Positions 11,060 to 22,413 of a DNA stretch of 64,000 bases are shown piece by piece (position 1 is the stretch's first letter; each line of letters opens with the position of its first letter). The position numbers and the translations under genes are program-made. This DNA is from Siphonodentalium dalli (Eukaryota > Mollusca > Scaphopoda > Gadilida > Siphonodentaliidae), in assembly GCA_032622095.1 (NCBI GenBank), contig CP136068.1, forward strand, positions 16,909,729-16,973,728, given 5' to 3'. The notes under the pieces were generated by a model, which worked only from the letters and a program-made list of their open reading frames with translations, did not search any database and was not told the DNA's origin.

Positions 11060-11545
11060 ATGACATTAAACAAAATAAATCACAATAAATAACAATAGAT
11101 CATAATAAACCATAACAAATCACAACAAATCACAGTAGGTCACAATAAATCACAATAGATCATAATAAACCATAACAAATCACAGTAGGTCACAATAAAT
11201 CACTATAGATCATAACAAGTCACAATAAATCACAATAAATCACAACAAATCACAATAAATCACAACAAATCACAATATATCACAACAAATCACAATAAAT
11301 CACAACAAATCACAATATATCACAACAAATAACAATAAATCTCAATAAACCACAATAAATCACAATAAATCACAATATATCACAATATATCACAACAAAT
11401 CACAATATATCACAACAAATCACAATAAATCTCAATAAACCACAATAAATCACAATAAATCACAATATATCACAATATATCACAACAAATCACAATATAT
11501 CACAACAAATCACAATAAATCACAATATATCACAACAAATAACAA
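11060..11545. repeat. 10-bp satellite CACAAYAWAT
   Basis: About 48 near-exact decamers: CACAATAAAT, CACAACAAAT and CACAATATAT, with some CATAATAAAC variants at the left. Alternating pairs form 20-30-bp higher-order patterns. The 10-bp step matches the helical repeat, so A/T tracts face one side of the helix and intrinsic bending is expected. Confidence 0.95.
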
Positions 11546-11786
11546 TGCTGATGATAATATAAATGTTAGCTAACTCGGTCTCACCAAGGTATGTTCACAA
11601 AGCTGGCAAAATTTAATTCTAAAGTTTCTTGATATTCTTCGTATGGTTATTTATTAAACATATTTAAGTGGTGAATCATGGAGTTACAGAATACATGTCC
11701 AAGTCTAGCTTATAATTTGGACAGTGTGCTCAACATGGCGATCATGAAGTCTAAATGGTATAGAGCCGCATTCGTGCTGGTTATTC

Positions 11787-11835
11787 ATTCAATCAATCAA
11801 GTTTATTCTCCAGACTCACAATAAATTATTTGATA
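11787..11835 (-). mobile_element. Possible LINE 3' tail
   Basis: Read on the minus strand this gives AGAATAAACTTGATTGATTG, a form seen at 3' ends of L2/CR1-like retrotransposons. A related tail lies inside each 3.86-kb unit (near 21,895). No LINE body is recognisable. Confidence 0.35.
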
Positions 11836-11968
11836 AAAGATTTATAAAGTCACGAACTTAGTATGAGTGTTCAATGCTTCAAATGCGATTTATCCAGTGA
11901 ACGTGAACAATTTCTCATTTCTTATCGACATAGCCATGTGCTGATCAGAATGACACATTGAGATTCAC

Positions 11969-12078
11969 TCAACTCAGATCAAACTTGAAAATCGGTCCCG
12001 ATTTTCGCCCATGTCCGGGTTCGAATATGCCGCAACCTCTTCGTTTGCCGTTCGTATGGTACAGCACATGAATGCCCT
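11969..12078 (-). CDS. Possible exon, weakly Cu/Zn-SOD-like
   Basis: After a minus-strand acceptor (AATTCATTTCAG) the frame reads GIHVLYHTNGKRRGCGIFEP, then GHGRKSGPIFKFDLS and a stop. The spacing of GxHV...G...GC...P.G..G resembles the metal-loop region of Cu/Zn superoxide dismutases (GFHxH...G...GC...HFNP...HG). However, the second ligand His of HxH and the His of HFNP are absent, so an active enzyme is unlikely. No good donor follows. A donor-like GTATGT lies about 42 bp upstream of the acceptor, too close to be its partner. It may be a degenerate domain, a pseudo-exon, or chance. Confidence 0.2.
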
Positions 12079-12179
12079 CTGAAATGAATTGCCCGTAAAT
12101 ATGCCAGCATGTGAACATACCTTTAGAGATAGAGTCGTCACATAGAATGGCGTTTGCCATCATAATCAAATTTATTTAA

Positions 12180-15045
12180 ACATCGTTTATGAACCAATTA
12201 TATGACAAAAAATGATGCATGAAACAATTCCCATTATATGAAATGTGAAAACAAAATATGAATGTTGGAACAGTTTCTCCAACATATTATATACATGCAT
12301 ATACATGTATCGCTCACGGTGACCCTGTCTTTACTAAATGCCCGTTGATGAGTAGTTTCCTTAGGACATGTTCAGATAATAAGTGTAATAATCAGACATT
12401 ATATATACTGTTTGCTGAACCTATTGTCTGAACATTTCCGTAATAATTAATAGGAATCCTCCATTATTTGTATTATCTTTTCTACTGCCTGTCGTCTGCT
12501 CATATTTCATGAACACCCCTCCAAATGAATACCTGACTATTCCAGTTTATACTTGTATAATTGAATTGGATAATCCATTTGGTAAAGAAAGGGTCAATAT
12601 CAGTCAATAATAATTGGCGATGCAATTTTTGGAGCGACATAAGATTTTGAAGCTTCACTTTGTATCTATATATGCATGTAATTTAAGTACTTGCGTTTGT
12701 TCCAACCACCGAGGTGCTCAGTGGGTTTGAAATACAAATATGGGTTCATTATCTACTAGTGTTGTCTATCTTAGCGATATTCACCTCTGTAAGACTGTCA
12801 CCAATTTCTACTTGTGTTGTCTATCATACCGATATTCTCCTCTGTCACAGCACCGATTAAAATTATATATGCTATTCTATTAATCTAAAAACAATAACAA
12901 GTTAAGGGTCAGACGCACGTTTTGCCAAAATGTCCTGGTATTTCAAAATGGATTTTATCAAAGGACTTTATTTGTGTAATTTGGTACAAACGATTATGGT
13001 GACACAATTTATAAGAACCATCGACCCATTGGATAATATAGCCTAATTTACTTCATTGTTATGGCATGCACAAAATTAAAACATTTCACAGTTTTCTGAA
13101 CTTCTGAAAAACAGATTTTAGTAAAAAGTGTAGTTCATATATCTATGACATGATATCTGAATATCATGAGAGGAGACTTAATTTTTCTCGATTCGTGAAA
13201 TTTAATGATTATTTTCAATTAGAAAGGCAACTACCCATAAATAATTGACTATATTTGGCTATGTTCATAACATACATGTTGATCAATGATAAATTGGGCT
13301 GAGATGAGTTCTAGGTCATTGGTTCATAACCAATTTACAGCTCTTAACAAAGTGGCATAATTTCAGTTGATAGCTCCTTGCTTGAGTGGACCACACTGCA
13401 TATCAGCATTTGTTTTCATCGGGCTGGAATATTTGTTATTGCTTTATTGTTCATTATAATATATGGGGGTATGATGCAATTAAAAATCTAACTCAACATT
13501 ATGATACAAACGAAGCCTCCTATCAAAGAGCCAAGACAATACGCGATTTGGTGATTAGAGTGTATTGTGTTATTAGTCTGTGTTGTAGCTGTCGAAATCT
13601 TTGTTGTGTCGGCGTTTCTCTGAATTAACACAAATATCGTAAAACTCGGATCCGTGACAAAGGTGAATATTGTTAAGATAGATAACTCTGGTGGAGAATG
13701 ACAGGGGCTTGTAACCTGTTCCGGTAGCACTGTCCCCACCATCACTGCCCTTATGCACCAGGTCTATATACGCGCATATACTATAACAGGTCCAAACTCC
13801 AGGCAGAGTTATCTCCTATAGCTCCGCTTAAATATCACGGCCATGACATTTGGTAAGGATTTCTTACGTGTTCTTAGTTCTTATGTTTTAGGATTAAAAT
13901 TGTCTATGTCTGGCTCAGTCTATATTGTTATTATCAATACAGAAAGAATTACCATTATCGCAAACTTTTGGTGGTCAAAATAAGATAATAGGTGACGAAA
14001 TATAGTTCCGACGATATGTAAAAATAGATGTATCGGTCCGCAAAGTACCATCCTTGTGGCAGTGCTATATCGCAGTGTTAACGAAGAGGGCGCTGCATGG
14101 CGTTTGTAAAAAGTCGTGCTAGTAAACCAGAGTGTATATACTACAATGACGTATAGCGGTCACGTATATTGATACGCCACACAAGGGTACTGCGGGTGGT
14201 TTAGGGCAAAAGGACACGCTACAAGTATATAAAGTTACCAGCTGTTTTCAACATCCAGAAAATAATATATTTTGCCATGTGAAGAAAACATTAACACTGG
14301 ATAATCTGCATTGCGGCATAATTATATGTTGCTTGAGAAGAACACATTTCTTTTTAAAGTGATAATGACTATCACTCCAATAAGTTCATTAGGGGTATAT
14401 CTGCAGTCCGTATATAAGTATTTCACACAATTATAGACCTAGTTCGATAGCAGGAACATGACCCAAAAAAAAAACAACAACAAAACAAATGTAATAACCA
14501 CGTACCATTATACAAGGTTTAAAGATTAACATATGTGCCGCTCAAACTTGAGAACACGTTAACATGGTCTATCTCTTCCTGTAACACGTTTTATATCTAG
14601 TTTCATGGGTACAAATTAATAAATATGAATCGAAGACCCCAGTCAGGAAACGGTTATATCCAATAATATTGATTTTATTTAGAATTATCGGGAATAATAA
14701 ATACAATCAATTTGGGACGTTTTACGGCTGGGGGAAATGTTCGGATCGTAGCAAGAAGGAAAACTCTATTTTTATCTGAGATCGCTGATCGTTTCATGAT
14801 GGTCTGTCCTTAAAATAGTAACGAAAAAATGTCGCAATTGATTATCGCTTTATACAAGAACTTATCGATATAAAACCAATATTAATTGATAAAAGCGTTT
14901 ACCGACAGGTGTCTTCGACTCAAATTTATTATGTTATACCTCGGAATCTATATAAAACGTATGTAGGAAGAGGTAATTCACCTCTAAAGATTAAGCAATT
15001 TTCCGCTTAAACATGAGAACACGCTTAATGCATGTATGGTGTTCT
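12180..15045. other. No gene recognised
   Basis: AT-rich DNA with scattered short frames and no domain. The only structure seen is a diverged 66-bp direct duplication at 12,754-12,845 (GTTGTCTATCTTAGCGATAT, then GTTGTCTATCATACCGATAT). The overlapping minus-strand frames at 13,488-13,758 show no family features. Confidence 0.5.
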
Positions 15046-15049
15046 ATGT

Positions 15050-15096
15050 ATCATCATCATCATCATCATATCATCATCATCATCATCATCATCATC
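15050..15096. repeat. (ATC)n microsatellite
   Basis: Runs of CATCATCAT, interrupted once by ATATC. Confidence 0.95.
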
Positions 15097-15099
15097 CAT

Positions 15100-16525
15100 A
15101 CTAAGTGGGCTCACACTTCAACCTGTAGATCCTACTTCAGGGAGAACGGGACTACCGGGAAATCGAGTTTTGTAAACAAAATACACGTGTAACACCTTGC
15201 TCAAGAAAACCATTCTTTATCAGATTTAAGCATATCGTGATGACGAGGTATTTGCAAATCCAACTAAAAGAAAGATGGCGGATGATAAAAACCGAAAGGT
15301 GATCAGATTTAGCTATTGTTTGACAGTTATTTTGCATTTCTATTCCCAAACCTCATCGAAAAAAATATATTAAAAAATAGAGCTTTCAGATGACTTGCAC
15401 TGAATAACAGTACTTCAAAGCATACTTTTTTCAGTTGTATTGCCTTGGCGGATCTCTTATCTATTGGAAATTGATATTCATAAATACTTAGTTTTATGAA
15501 ATACTTGTTAACGTTCTATGTTTTTACAAATTCCGCAATACTGTAACTCTTTCAATAACGATGAACTGTGAGCTAAAAACAAACTTTTATTCCGATGGAA
15601 AATTAGCAGTATTATTCAATGTGTGCATGGGATGGTCGAGAGTTCACACCAACAGAGAAACATCATGGAAATGCATCAAGCTTCCGCGTGGGATCCAACT
15701 TCAAGTTGAGTTACTTAGCTCACATGTGAGTATACTTGTCAGATCGGGGGCTTTACTAAGTTAAAATATCCGCGAATTTGGGTGAACTGCAAAGTTAATC
15801 AAGAACACAAAGTGCGCTGTTGGCATTATATTGGAATGCTAACTATAGCAGCCACAAAAATGAGTTGTATTACTTGTCTGCTAAATAGTATCGACCACGT
15901 GTATGCTCGATTTCCCCGTAGCCCCATTTCCCCAGAAGTTGAATCTAAAGATTCATCTTTTCAACCTCACACTTTTGTCAGAACATTATTTTTGTTTGGA
16001 ACCAAAGTACGAAAGTGCAGAAGGTACGAAATGTTGAAATTGTGACGTCACTCTGTACTGAAGTAATTATTTGAGATGTAACGATGATATGATACGTGCC
16101 GCTTTAACATGATAATATGATCAATGGACACTCTCGGATGTATCACCTCAGTTTTCAAGTAATAAGTGCATGGGTGAGAACATATATTTGTCAGATCCAT
16201 TTTGTTTATTGAACATAATTATAGATTCAGAGGCCACAAAATGTTGAAAATATGACGTCACTATGTACTAAAGTAACAAAGAAGAAATCTAATTTCTCTG
16301 GCACATATTATTGTAGCTGTGAGAAAACTAGATTATTCGTCCCATGGTAAACCTGGAACGCGAACAGCATAATTATGGAGCTCTGAGCTCAATTACAAAC
16401 AAACCGCTCCCCTTCAATAATTCTTTTTTGTTTTTGGGTGTTGGTGTTCCTTTCTGGAAATTAGACGAAATTGAAGTAAGTACAGGTAACTGTTATAAAG
16501 TTGTTGATGTTTTCTGCGTCTGAGT
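15100..16525. other. No gene recognised; one ~215-bp direct repeat pair
   Basis: AAATGTTGAAATTGTGACGT at 16,027 recurs at 16,241 as AAATGTTGAAAATATGACGT, each followed by CACTNTGTACTNAAGTAA. The frames at 15,561-16,045 contain no recognisable domain. Confidence 0.5.
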
Positions 16526-16529
16526 TTAA

Positions 16530-16923
16530 CCCTTTACCCAAACAGAAGGGCCCTGTGCCAATGCATTCTCTTATATATGCGAGTCGACCATAGGTCGCCT
16601 CGCATATATAAGAGAATGCATTGGCTTAACACATTAAAAATTATAAAATTGTTAAAGAATGTAAGAAAAAATGGTAAAAAGTGTTAAAAAAAGATTTTTT
16701 TTTAGGCCAATGCATTCTCTTATATATGCGAGGCGACCTATGGTCGACTCGCATATATAAGAGAATGCATTGGCACAGGGCATAACTGTAACTATCACAA
16801 TGTGGTCAAGGAGCCGGTTCCAATGATATCCATATTTGTATGGTTCTATTGAGACAGACCGAAGATATTTTAGGCTGTTGAAGCTTTATTTGGCCGGTTC
16901 TGGCCGGTTTGTTGGGTAAAGGG
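16530..16923. mobile_element. piggyBac-like MITE with double palindrome (copy 2)
   Basis: Perfect TTAA duplications (16,526-16,529 and 16,924-16,927) flank CCCTTTACCCAAACA and its complement TGTTGGGTAAAGGG. Inside, two palindromes of about 75 bp (GCCAATGCATTCTCTTATAT to its mirror) lie in opposite orientation around a short A/T-rich spacer, giving a palindrome of palindromes. It has no coding potential. It is the best-preserved member of the family that includes 559-793 and 17,309-17,490. Confidence 0.85.
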
Positions 16924-17252
16924 TTAAACAAAAATATAATTACTTCAGTTCTGAGATTTCTGGGTTATTATACCACGCGTATTAAAGCGTGGCATGTTCG
17001 AATGCAGACGGGTATGTGGGGGGGGGGGTGGTTCAATGACTAGTAGGACAAGTCATAATGTCCACAGCACCCTCATACTCTGTGTTATCCACCATACCCA
17101 TTGATTCTGAATTTTAAGATGGCGTGTCTTTTCCATGAACTTCCTGCATTGATTTAGATGTATATATAAACATTTTTTGAAACAAGAGTTCCTTTAACAA
17201 GGAAATACTTGTTCCTAATTGTTACATTAACTGGGACATCACTTGTTACTGT

Positions 17253-17258
17253 TTTATT
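17253..17258 (-). promoter_or_regulatory. Possible poly(A) signal AATAAA for the FReD gene
   Basis: Minus-strand AATAAA about 390 bp beyond the stop codon of the FReD exon. If used, the 3' UTR would include the MITE fragment at 17,309-17,490. Confidence 0.25.
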
Positions 17259-17308
17259 TTTAACTATTTCAACATTTTTGACTGAACTCTATCGTGTTAA
17301 GCATTTTA

Positions 17309-17490
17309 CCCTTTCATGGCGGGAACTGCGCCAGTGCATTATATTATATATGCGAGTCTCCCATATGGAGGCTAGCATATATAAGATAATACACTGGCTT
17401 ACAGGGTAGAGGTAAATCTGTTAGGCCAATGAACTATATTATACATGCGAGGCTTCATTTGGGAGACTCTAATGTATTATAGAATGCATC
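17309..17490. mobile_element. Partial piggyBac-like MITE (copy 3)
   Basis: CCCTTTCATGGCGGGAACTG at the left matches the terminus of 559-793. One intact palindrome (GCCAGTGCATTATATTATAT ...) and one decayed palindrome follow. The right terminus is missing. Confidence 0.6.
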
Positions 17491-17649
17491 AAAGTGTTTT
17501 CAATGAGAGTTCAATAGCAGTTGATGACGTTGTTACTGTTCTTCTTCAACTTATTGTTGATGTTGCTGCATAGTTGTTATTGTTCTTGTTGTTGCTGTCG
17601 CAGTAGTTGTTGTCAATGTCGTTGTTGAATGAACAATAAATTCTGCAGA

Positions 17650-18257
17650 TCAAATCCTGGTGAGTCCCATGTACACATGTGTGATGTCGTACCCGGTGCC
17701 GTTGATCCAACATGTGTCACTGAATCCCACGACTCGCTCCTCACACGCGGATGTATACCATGAAGCCCCGCCCCTCAGACTGGCACACCCGTTCTCATCG
17801 GCATCCAGAGTGAGAAATCTGCTTCCATTTTTAAATCCATTCTCGCATGGGGACGACAGCGTGGCATGCGGTGTGATACCGTCGAATTTCATTTCATATT
17901 CTGCATCCCTCCCGCTCATGCTGAAGTTGTTGTAAGTAGCATAGTAGTACTGCCAGCTGCTTGGCAGCCTATCTCCGTCTCCATTGAGTATTTTTACCAT
18001 CACCAGAAGATCGTATACATAACCTGTTAATGCTGTGATTCTATGGATAAACTCCATTCCTCTCCAGCTGTAGATACTGGGCAGGCCACCCACTGTGCCG
18101 TCGGCGTGGTCGGAGAAGTTGGCGACTGAGAGGATCTGGTCTGTTGGCTCCCAAATGCCATATACACCCGTATGCCGATTCGAACAACCGACCTTGGTAG
18201 GGAGCGTATCACCAACGAGATGAATGTCACGGAGCCCATTACTCAAATCACTGCAGT
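17650..18257 (-). CDS. Fibrinogen-related domain (FReD), terminal exon
   Basis: On the minus strand the acceptor TTTCGTTTCAG precedes an uninterrupted ~202-codon exon ending in TGA. It starts (phase 1) DCSDLSNG, the usual opening of FReDs. The middle FIHRITALTGYVYDLLVMVK matches the IHxLT...LRVDL strand region, and YYATYNNFSM matches the YAxYxxFxV strand. Near residues 150-172 the DADENGCASLRGGASWYTSAC segment carries the calcium-loop acids, the Cys pair 13 residues apart, and a GGxxWY-like core. The length fits a FReD (about 200-220). The first third is unusual: the classic GGWTVIQRR block is absent, replaced by GDTLPT and HADGTVGGLPS. Such domains are secreted lectin-like modules, in invertebrates often linked to recognition of microbial or self glycans. 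The intact frame suggests function. The EGF exon at 55,715-55,808 ends in the matching phase and may be upstream. Confidence 0.8.
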
Positions 18258-18293
18258 CTGAAACGAAACAATAATATATATTAATATGCATCA

Positions 18294-18525
18294 CTTGTTA
18301 AGGCTGTGATTCTGTGAATGAGCTCAATTTCTCTCCAGCTAAACATACTGGGCAGTCCACCCACTGTGCCGTGCGCGTGGTCAGAGAAGCTGGCGTTAGA
18401 GAGGAGTATGTAGTTTGTTTCCGCCAGGGTGTAAACACTCATACGTCCAGTCCCACAATTGACCATGGTGGGTAGCGTATCACCAACAAGATAAATGTAG
18501 CTGATGCCACTCAAATCACTGAAGT
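18294..18525 (-). pseudogene. Duplicated 5' part of the FReD exon (partial or alternative exon)
   Basis: Behind its own acceptor (GGTACATTTCAG) this segment reads DFSDLSGISYIYLVGDTLPT and continues in parallel with the downstream FReD exon through SFSDHAHGTVGGLPSMFSWR and IHRITALTSDAY, then a stop. About three quarters of its bases match the FReD exon by eye. The C-terminal half, including the calcium loop, is missing, and the first Cys of DCSDL is Phe. A weak GTGATG donor at 18,293-18,288 would be phase-compatible, but the intron to the next acceptor would be only about 36 bp. A broken duplicate is therefore likelier than a used exon. The 3.86-kb repeat array begins about 20 bp upstream of its acceptor. 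Confidence 0.6.
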
Positions 18526-18546
18526 CTGAAATGTACCGTTGATAAT

Positions 18547-21500
18547 AACCCTGATAGCATATATTATATATAAACTACATAGTGATACTCGTTATGGTAT
18601 CTTCTACATAATCAAAATTGTGTCCAAGCATAAAATCCGGGATAGACTAAAACTGGATACCGACGCCGCGGCCAACCCCAATGGAGTGGGTATACCACAT
18701 GTGAAATCGTCGTCCTTAGTTTCTAGATCACCTCGTATACCTGTTATCACCAACGCAAGATTGAATGGGAAAGAAATGTTCTATTTCCTGTTATTTACAT
18801 TGCTAAAAACTATATTTTAGATACTAAACGTTTCACTTAACGATAATAACCTGATATATCACGATACGTAAACTGATATATCAGGATAATAACATGATAT
18901 ATAGAGGATATGAAATGAGTGTTTCTCTCATATGATATTTATGAAACGAGTCTAAGAATTTTCAGTTTTCTCGAGCCTCCGGCGAGAGAAAACTGAAAAT
19001 TCGTGACGAGTTTCATAAATATCATATGAGAGAAACACGAATTACATATTCTATTTATCATATGACACCTATAAATTGATTATGATGTCCAAAACGCACA
19101 CAAATCACTAAATAGCTATATGACATCGGCAGCAAAAGGTTAATGTGACGTCACGTCATTGCACCGGAAGCCCAATTACACCTGATGAACTAGCCGAAAT
19201 AATATGCACGCGAAGATATAGTGCGCTATTCTGTTCTCAGTTTGTGACATTATATCGTATGTTTATTAGATAAATACGAATTACATATTCTATTTATCGT
19301 ATAACAATGTCCAAAACTATATATTTCAAGATTATAATTGCGAGAATTTCGGCATCGCGTTGATTCGTGTATTTGACGCGCACGAATTTGACCTGCATTT
19401 AGTCAGAGATGCGGCTCGGCCCCAGGCTGCCATTCAGCCAATCAGAACACACTTTTTGTCAACAAACCAATCAAATTATCGGAAGGTGATATGAATTAGT
19501 AATTGATATGAAATTGATTTATGACATAGTTTCCAACGTAAATAATGATTGAGTCATATGATAAATCAGGATTCGTAACCTGATATATCAGGATAATAAC
19601 CTGATATATCAGGATGATTAACTTGATATATCACGATAATAACCTGATTTGTTATCCTTCATCCCATTTCCCTCTCTTCTGATTGGCTGAGAGTGCGTCA
19701 CATGGCGGGCGATAAATCACCATATTACACTCGAGGGTAACATTGTCTCAGTTATTGACCGCTCAGCTGTTACCAGTAAACATAGAACTACGAAGAACTC
19801 ACCGCGCAGAGATTCTCTGACAGTTCTCTGATAATTTCGAAAAACACTGTTTTTATAAACCCCACTGTTTCATAACAACCGCGAACTGTGGTGTTTGCTA
19901 ATTTGCATAATTGTGTGTTTTTTTTATTTGCAATTAAAGCACGCTATTAATAATGGTGTTATCATAGACACATGTCTGTTATAATGTGTAATATTCATAT
20001 TGGACCTTTTTATATCAATAATAAAGACCGTGGGACAAATAGATAAACCTTATTATGTAGTTGGTATGCTGCAGACAATTGTACATACGATGTACACACG
20101 TTACAACTACGTTTATGTACTATAGATAAAATGGCCACTCTTTGCTGTTTATCAATTGATTATTTCTTTTCTTCAATACATTCATCAGACTTCAGAGAAT
20201 ACCCGTATGTTGCGTAACGATCTGTGACAGATGTCAATTTCTTTTTGCACTACTACAACTTGTTAGTTCCACATTTTTGCATTCTGGAAATTAACACGTC
20301 TGTCGGCGTCTTCACGCTCATTTGAAACGAAACCGAACATTTCGCTGCATGGCTACTCAACTTCGAAATTGCTTTACTCCTCTTTCCGTGTAGTGCAGCG
20401 GCCAAATCGAAAAAGAGCTCTAGTTTTCGAGATACCCCTACCCACGGTAGAACAAGTTAAAACTAACTGTTTTTTAAAGGAGAAATATATACTCTTTACG
20501 AGAATCATAGTGAAAAATAACGGAATTGGTGGTGGCTATTCTCAAATTGACGATGAACGATACCCACCAGTGACTTTTCCCAGAAATTAACGATTTTTGT
20601 AAAGTGAGCCCTGCGGCTATGTCCTAAGTTATTTGCCCACATTGTTGTGTTAAAATGACTACAGCATACCTTATTTGTACCTGATAAGCAAGAAGTGTTG
20701 GTTAATTTGGATTTTCGTGCCATTTGGAGCCGAAACATTTATTTTTTGTTGAAAAATCGCTCTTTTTAAAACAAATTATATTTTTCGAACATTATCATTC
20801 AAACGTATATTGCAATAATATTGAAATATTTAGGTCATATGGTGTAGTAGTTATCTAACAAGCATATGAAGAAAGAAGTGAACAACAATTTTGAACGGTT
20901 TGCGAGATATTGGCTTTTAGCTACCCCTCCCCCAAACACGTTTTTGGCCGAAAAAAATACATATTTTTGATAATGTCATTACAAACATTTTTGAATTGAT
21001 CTGAATGGGACCCAATATGAATATTGTACTGAAAGTGTTGTCCAGGTATGCCGTTTAATCGATTACAGATGTATTCAGGCTTTCAAACCCCCAGTTACAA
21101 CAACAACAATTATTTTATTGATAACAGTTAATTTTGCATGCATTAACATCGATGTTAAGTACTAAAACCTTTGTGATAAACAACGTGACCAACTATATAA
21201 CATATGGCTCAGTAGTTATCTGGACAACACAAGTAGAAAGAATTTTGACAGAAATTGAAAAATAACGGAATAGGTGGTGGCTATTGTCAAATCGACGATG
21301 AGCGATACCCTCCAGTGACTTTTTCCAGAAATTAACGATTTTGGTAAAGCGAGTCCTGTGGCTATGTCCTAGCCTATTTGCCCATATTGTTGGGGTTCAA
21401 ATTACTACATCATACCATACTTCTACCTGATATGAAAAAAAATGTTGGTTAATTTAGATTTTCCTGCCATTTGGAGCCAAAATATTTATTTTTTGCTGAA

Positions 21501-22413
21501 AAATCGCACTTTTTCACAAAAATATTATTTTTCGAACATTTTCATTCAAATGGATATTGTTATAATGCCCAACTATTTAATTATTATGGTGATGCAGTTA
21601 TTTTCAAAGCATATGCAGAAAGAAGTTAACAGAAATTTAGAACAATTTGCGAAATAATGGATTTTAGCTACACCTCCCCCAAACACGTTTTTGGTCGAAA
21701 TATTACATATGTTTGTTCAGAACTTTACCAAACTTCCCAATTGATCAACTGGGACCCAACATAATTCTTTTGCTGAAAATTGAGCCCGGATACATTGCTT
21801 AAGTGATTAAAGACGTGTTCAGGCTTCCAGACCCCAAATTACAACAACAACGCATTTTATTTGCTATTACATACAATAAGTGTCGCATATCAATCAACCA
21901 ATCAATAGTTTATTCTAAGAAAAACCAATAATGGTATACAGAGATTACAATAATTGGACAGCTGGAGAACCCAGCATGTCCGACGTATAGATGCACAAGT
22001 ACTCCATTCGCGTTTAAGATTGAAATGCATTAGTTTGAACTATGGCCAATTGAGTAATCACATTAAAACGTCCCCTCCCTGTCAATGCGGCAAATAGAAA
22101 AAGCATATCATTACTTTTTTGGAATACATATTATAACGTCTCGTCTGACGTATACGCAGTTGTAAATAAATAAATACTTCATTATTGGTGGAACGGATTA
22201 ATCGCGATAAACAGAATGACAATTGACAAGGTGGGCCACTACTTATATTCCATGACTGTAATAATCATGTTTTGTGATGCTATTTGAATATACAATTTAT
22301 GAGAAAACGTATAACACTTTGAACAAGAGTGTTCTCTATTCCCAACAAATATCCACAGCATACATATGGTTTCACATCGCATTAACCTGGGCAACGCCGG
22401 GTAACCCTGCTAG
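18547..22413. mobile_element. 3.86-kb tandem repeat, copy 1 (Helitron-like end)
   Basis: The unit ends at the right in ACCTGG, GCAACG, CCGGGT (hairpin), then AACCCTGCTAG|T. A short hairpin about 10 nt before CTAG, with T following, is the Helitron 3' signature. The left edge is AACCCTGATAGCATATATTA. Landmarks: GATATATCAGGATAATAACC repeats (18,840-18,900 and 19,570-19,650), a foldback of ~118 bp (18,919-19,037), and an internal tandem duplication of ~745 bp (from about 20,510 and 21,257). Frames at 20,369, 20,505, 21,442 and 22,274 recur in each copy but show no Rep, helicase or transposase motif, so the element is non-autonomous or a satellite-like array. Confidence 0.75.
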
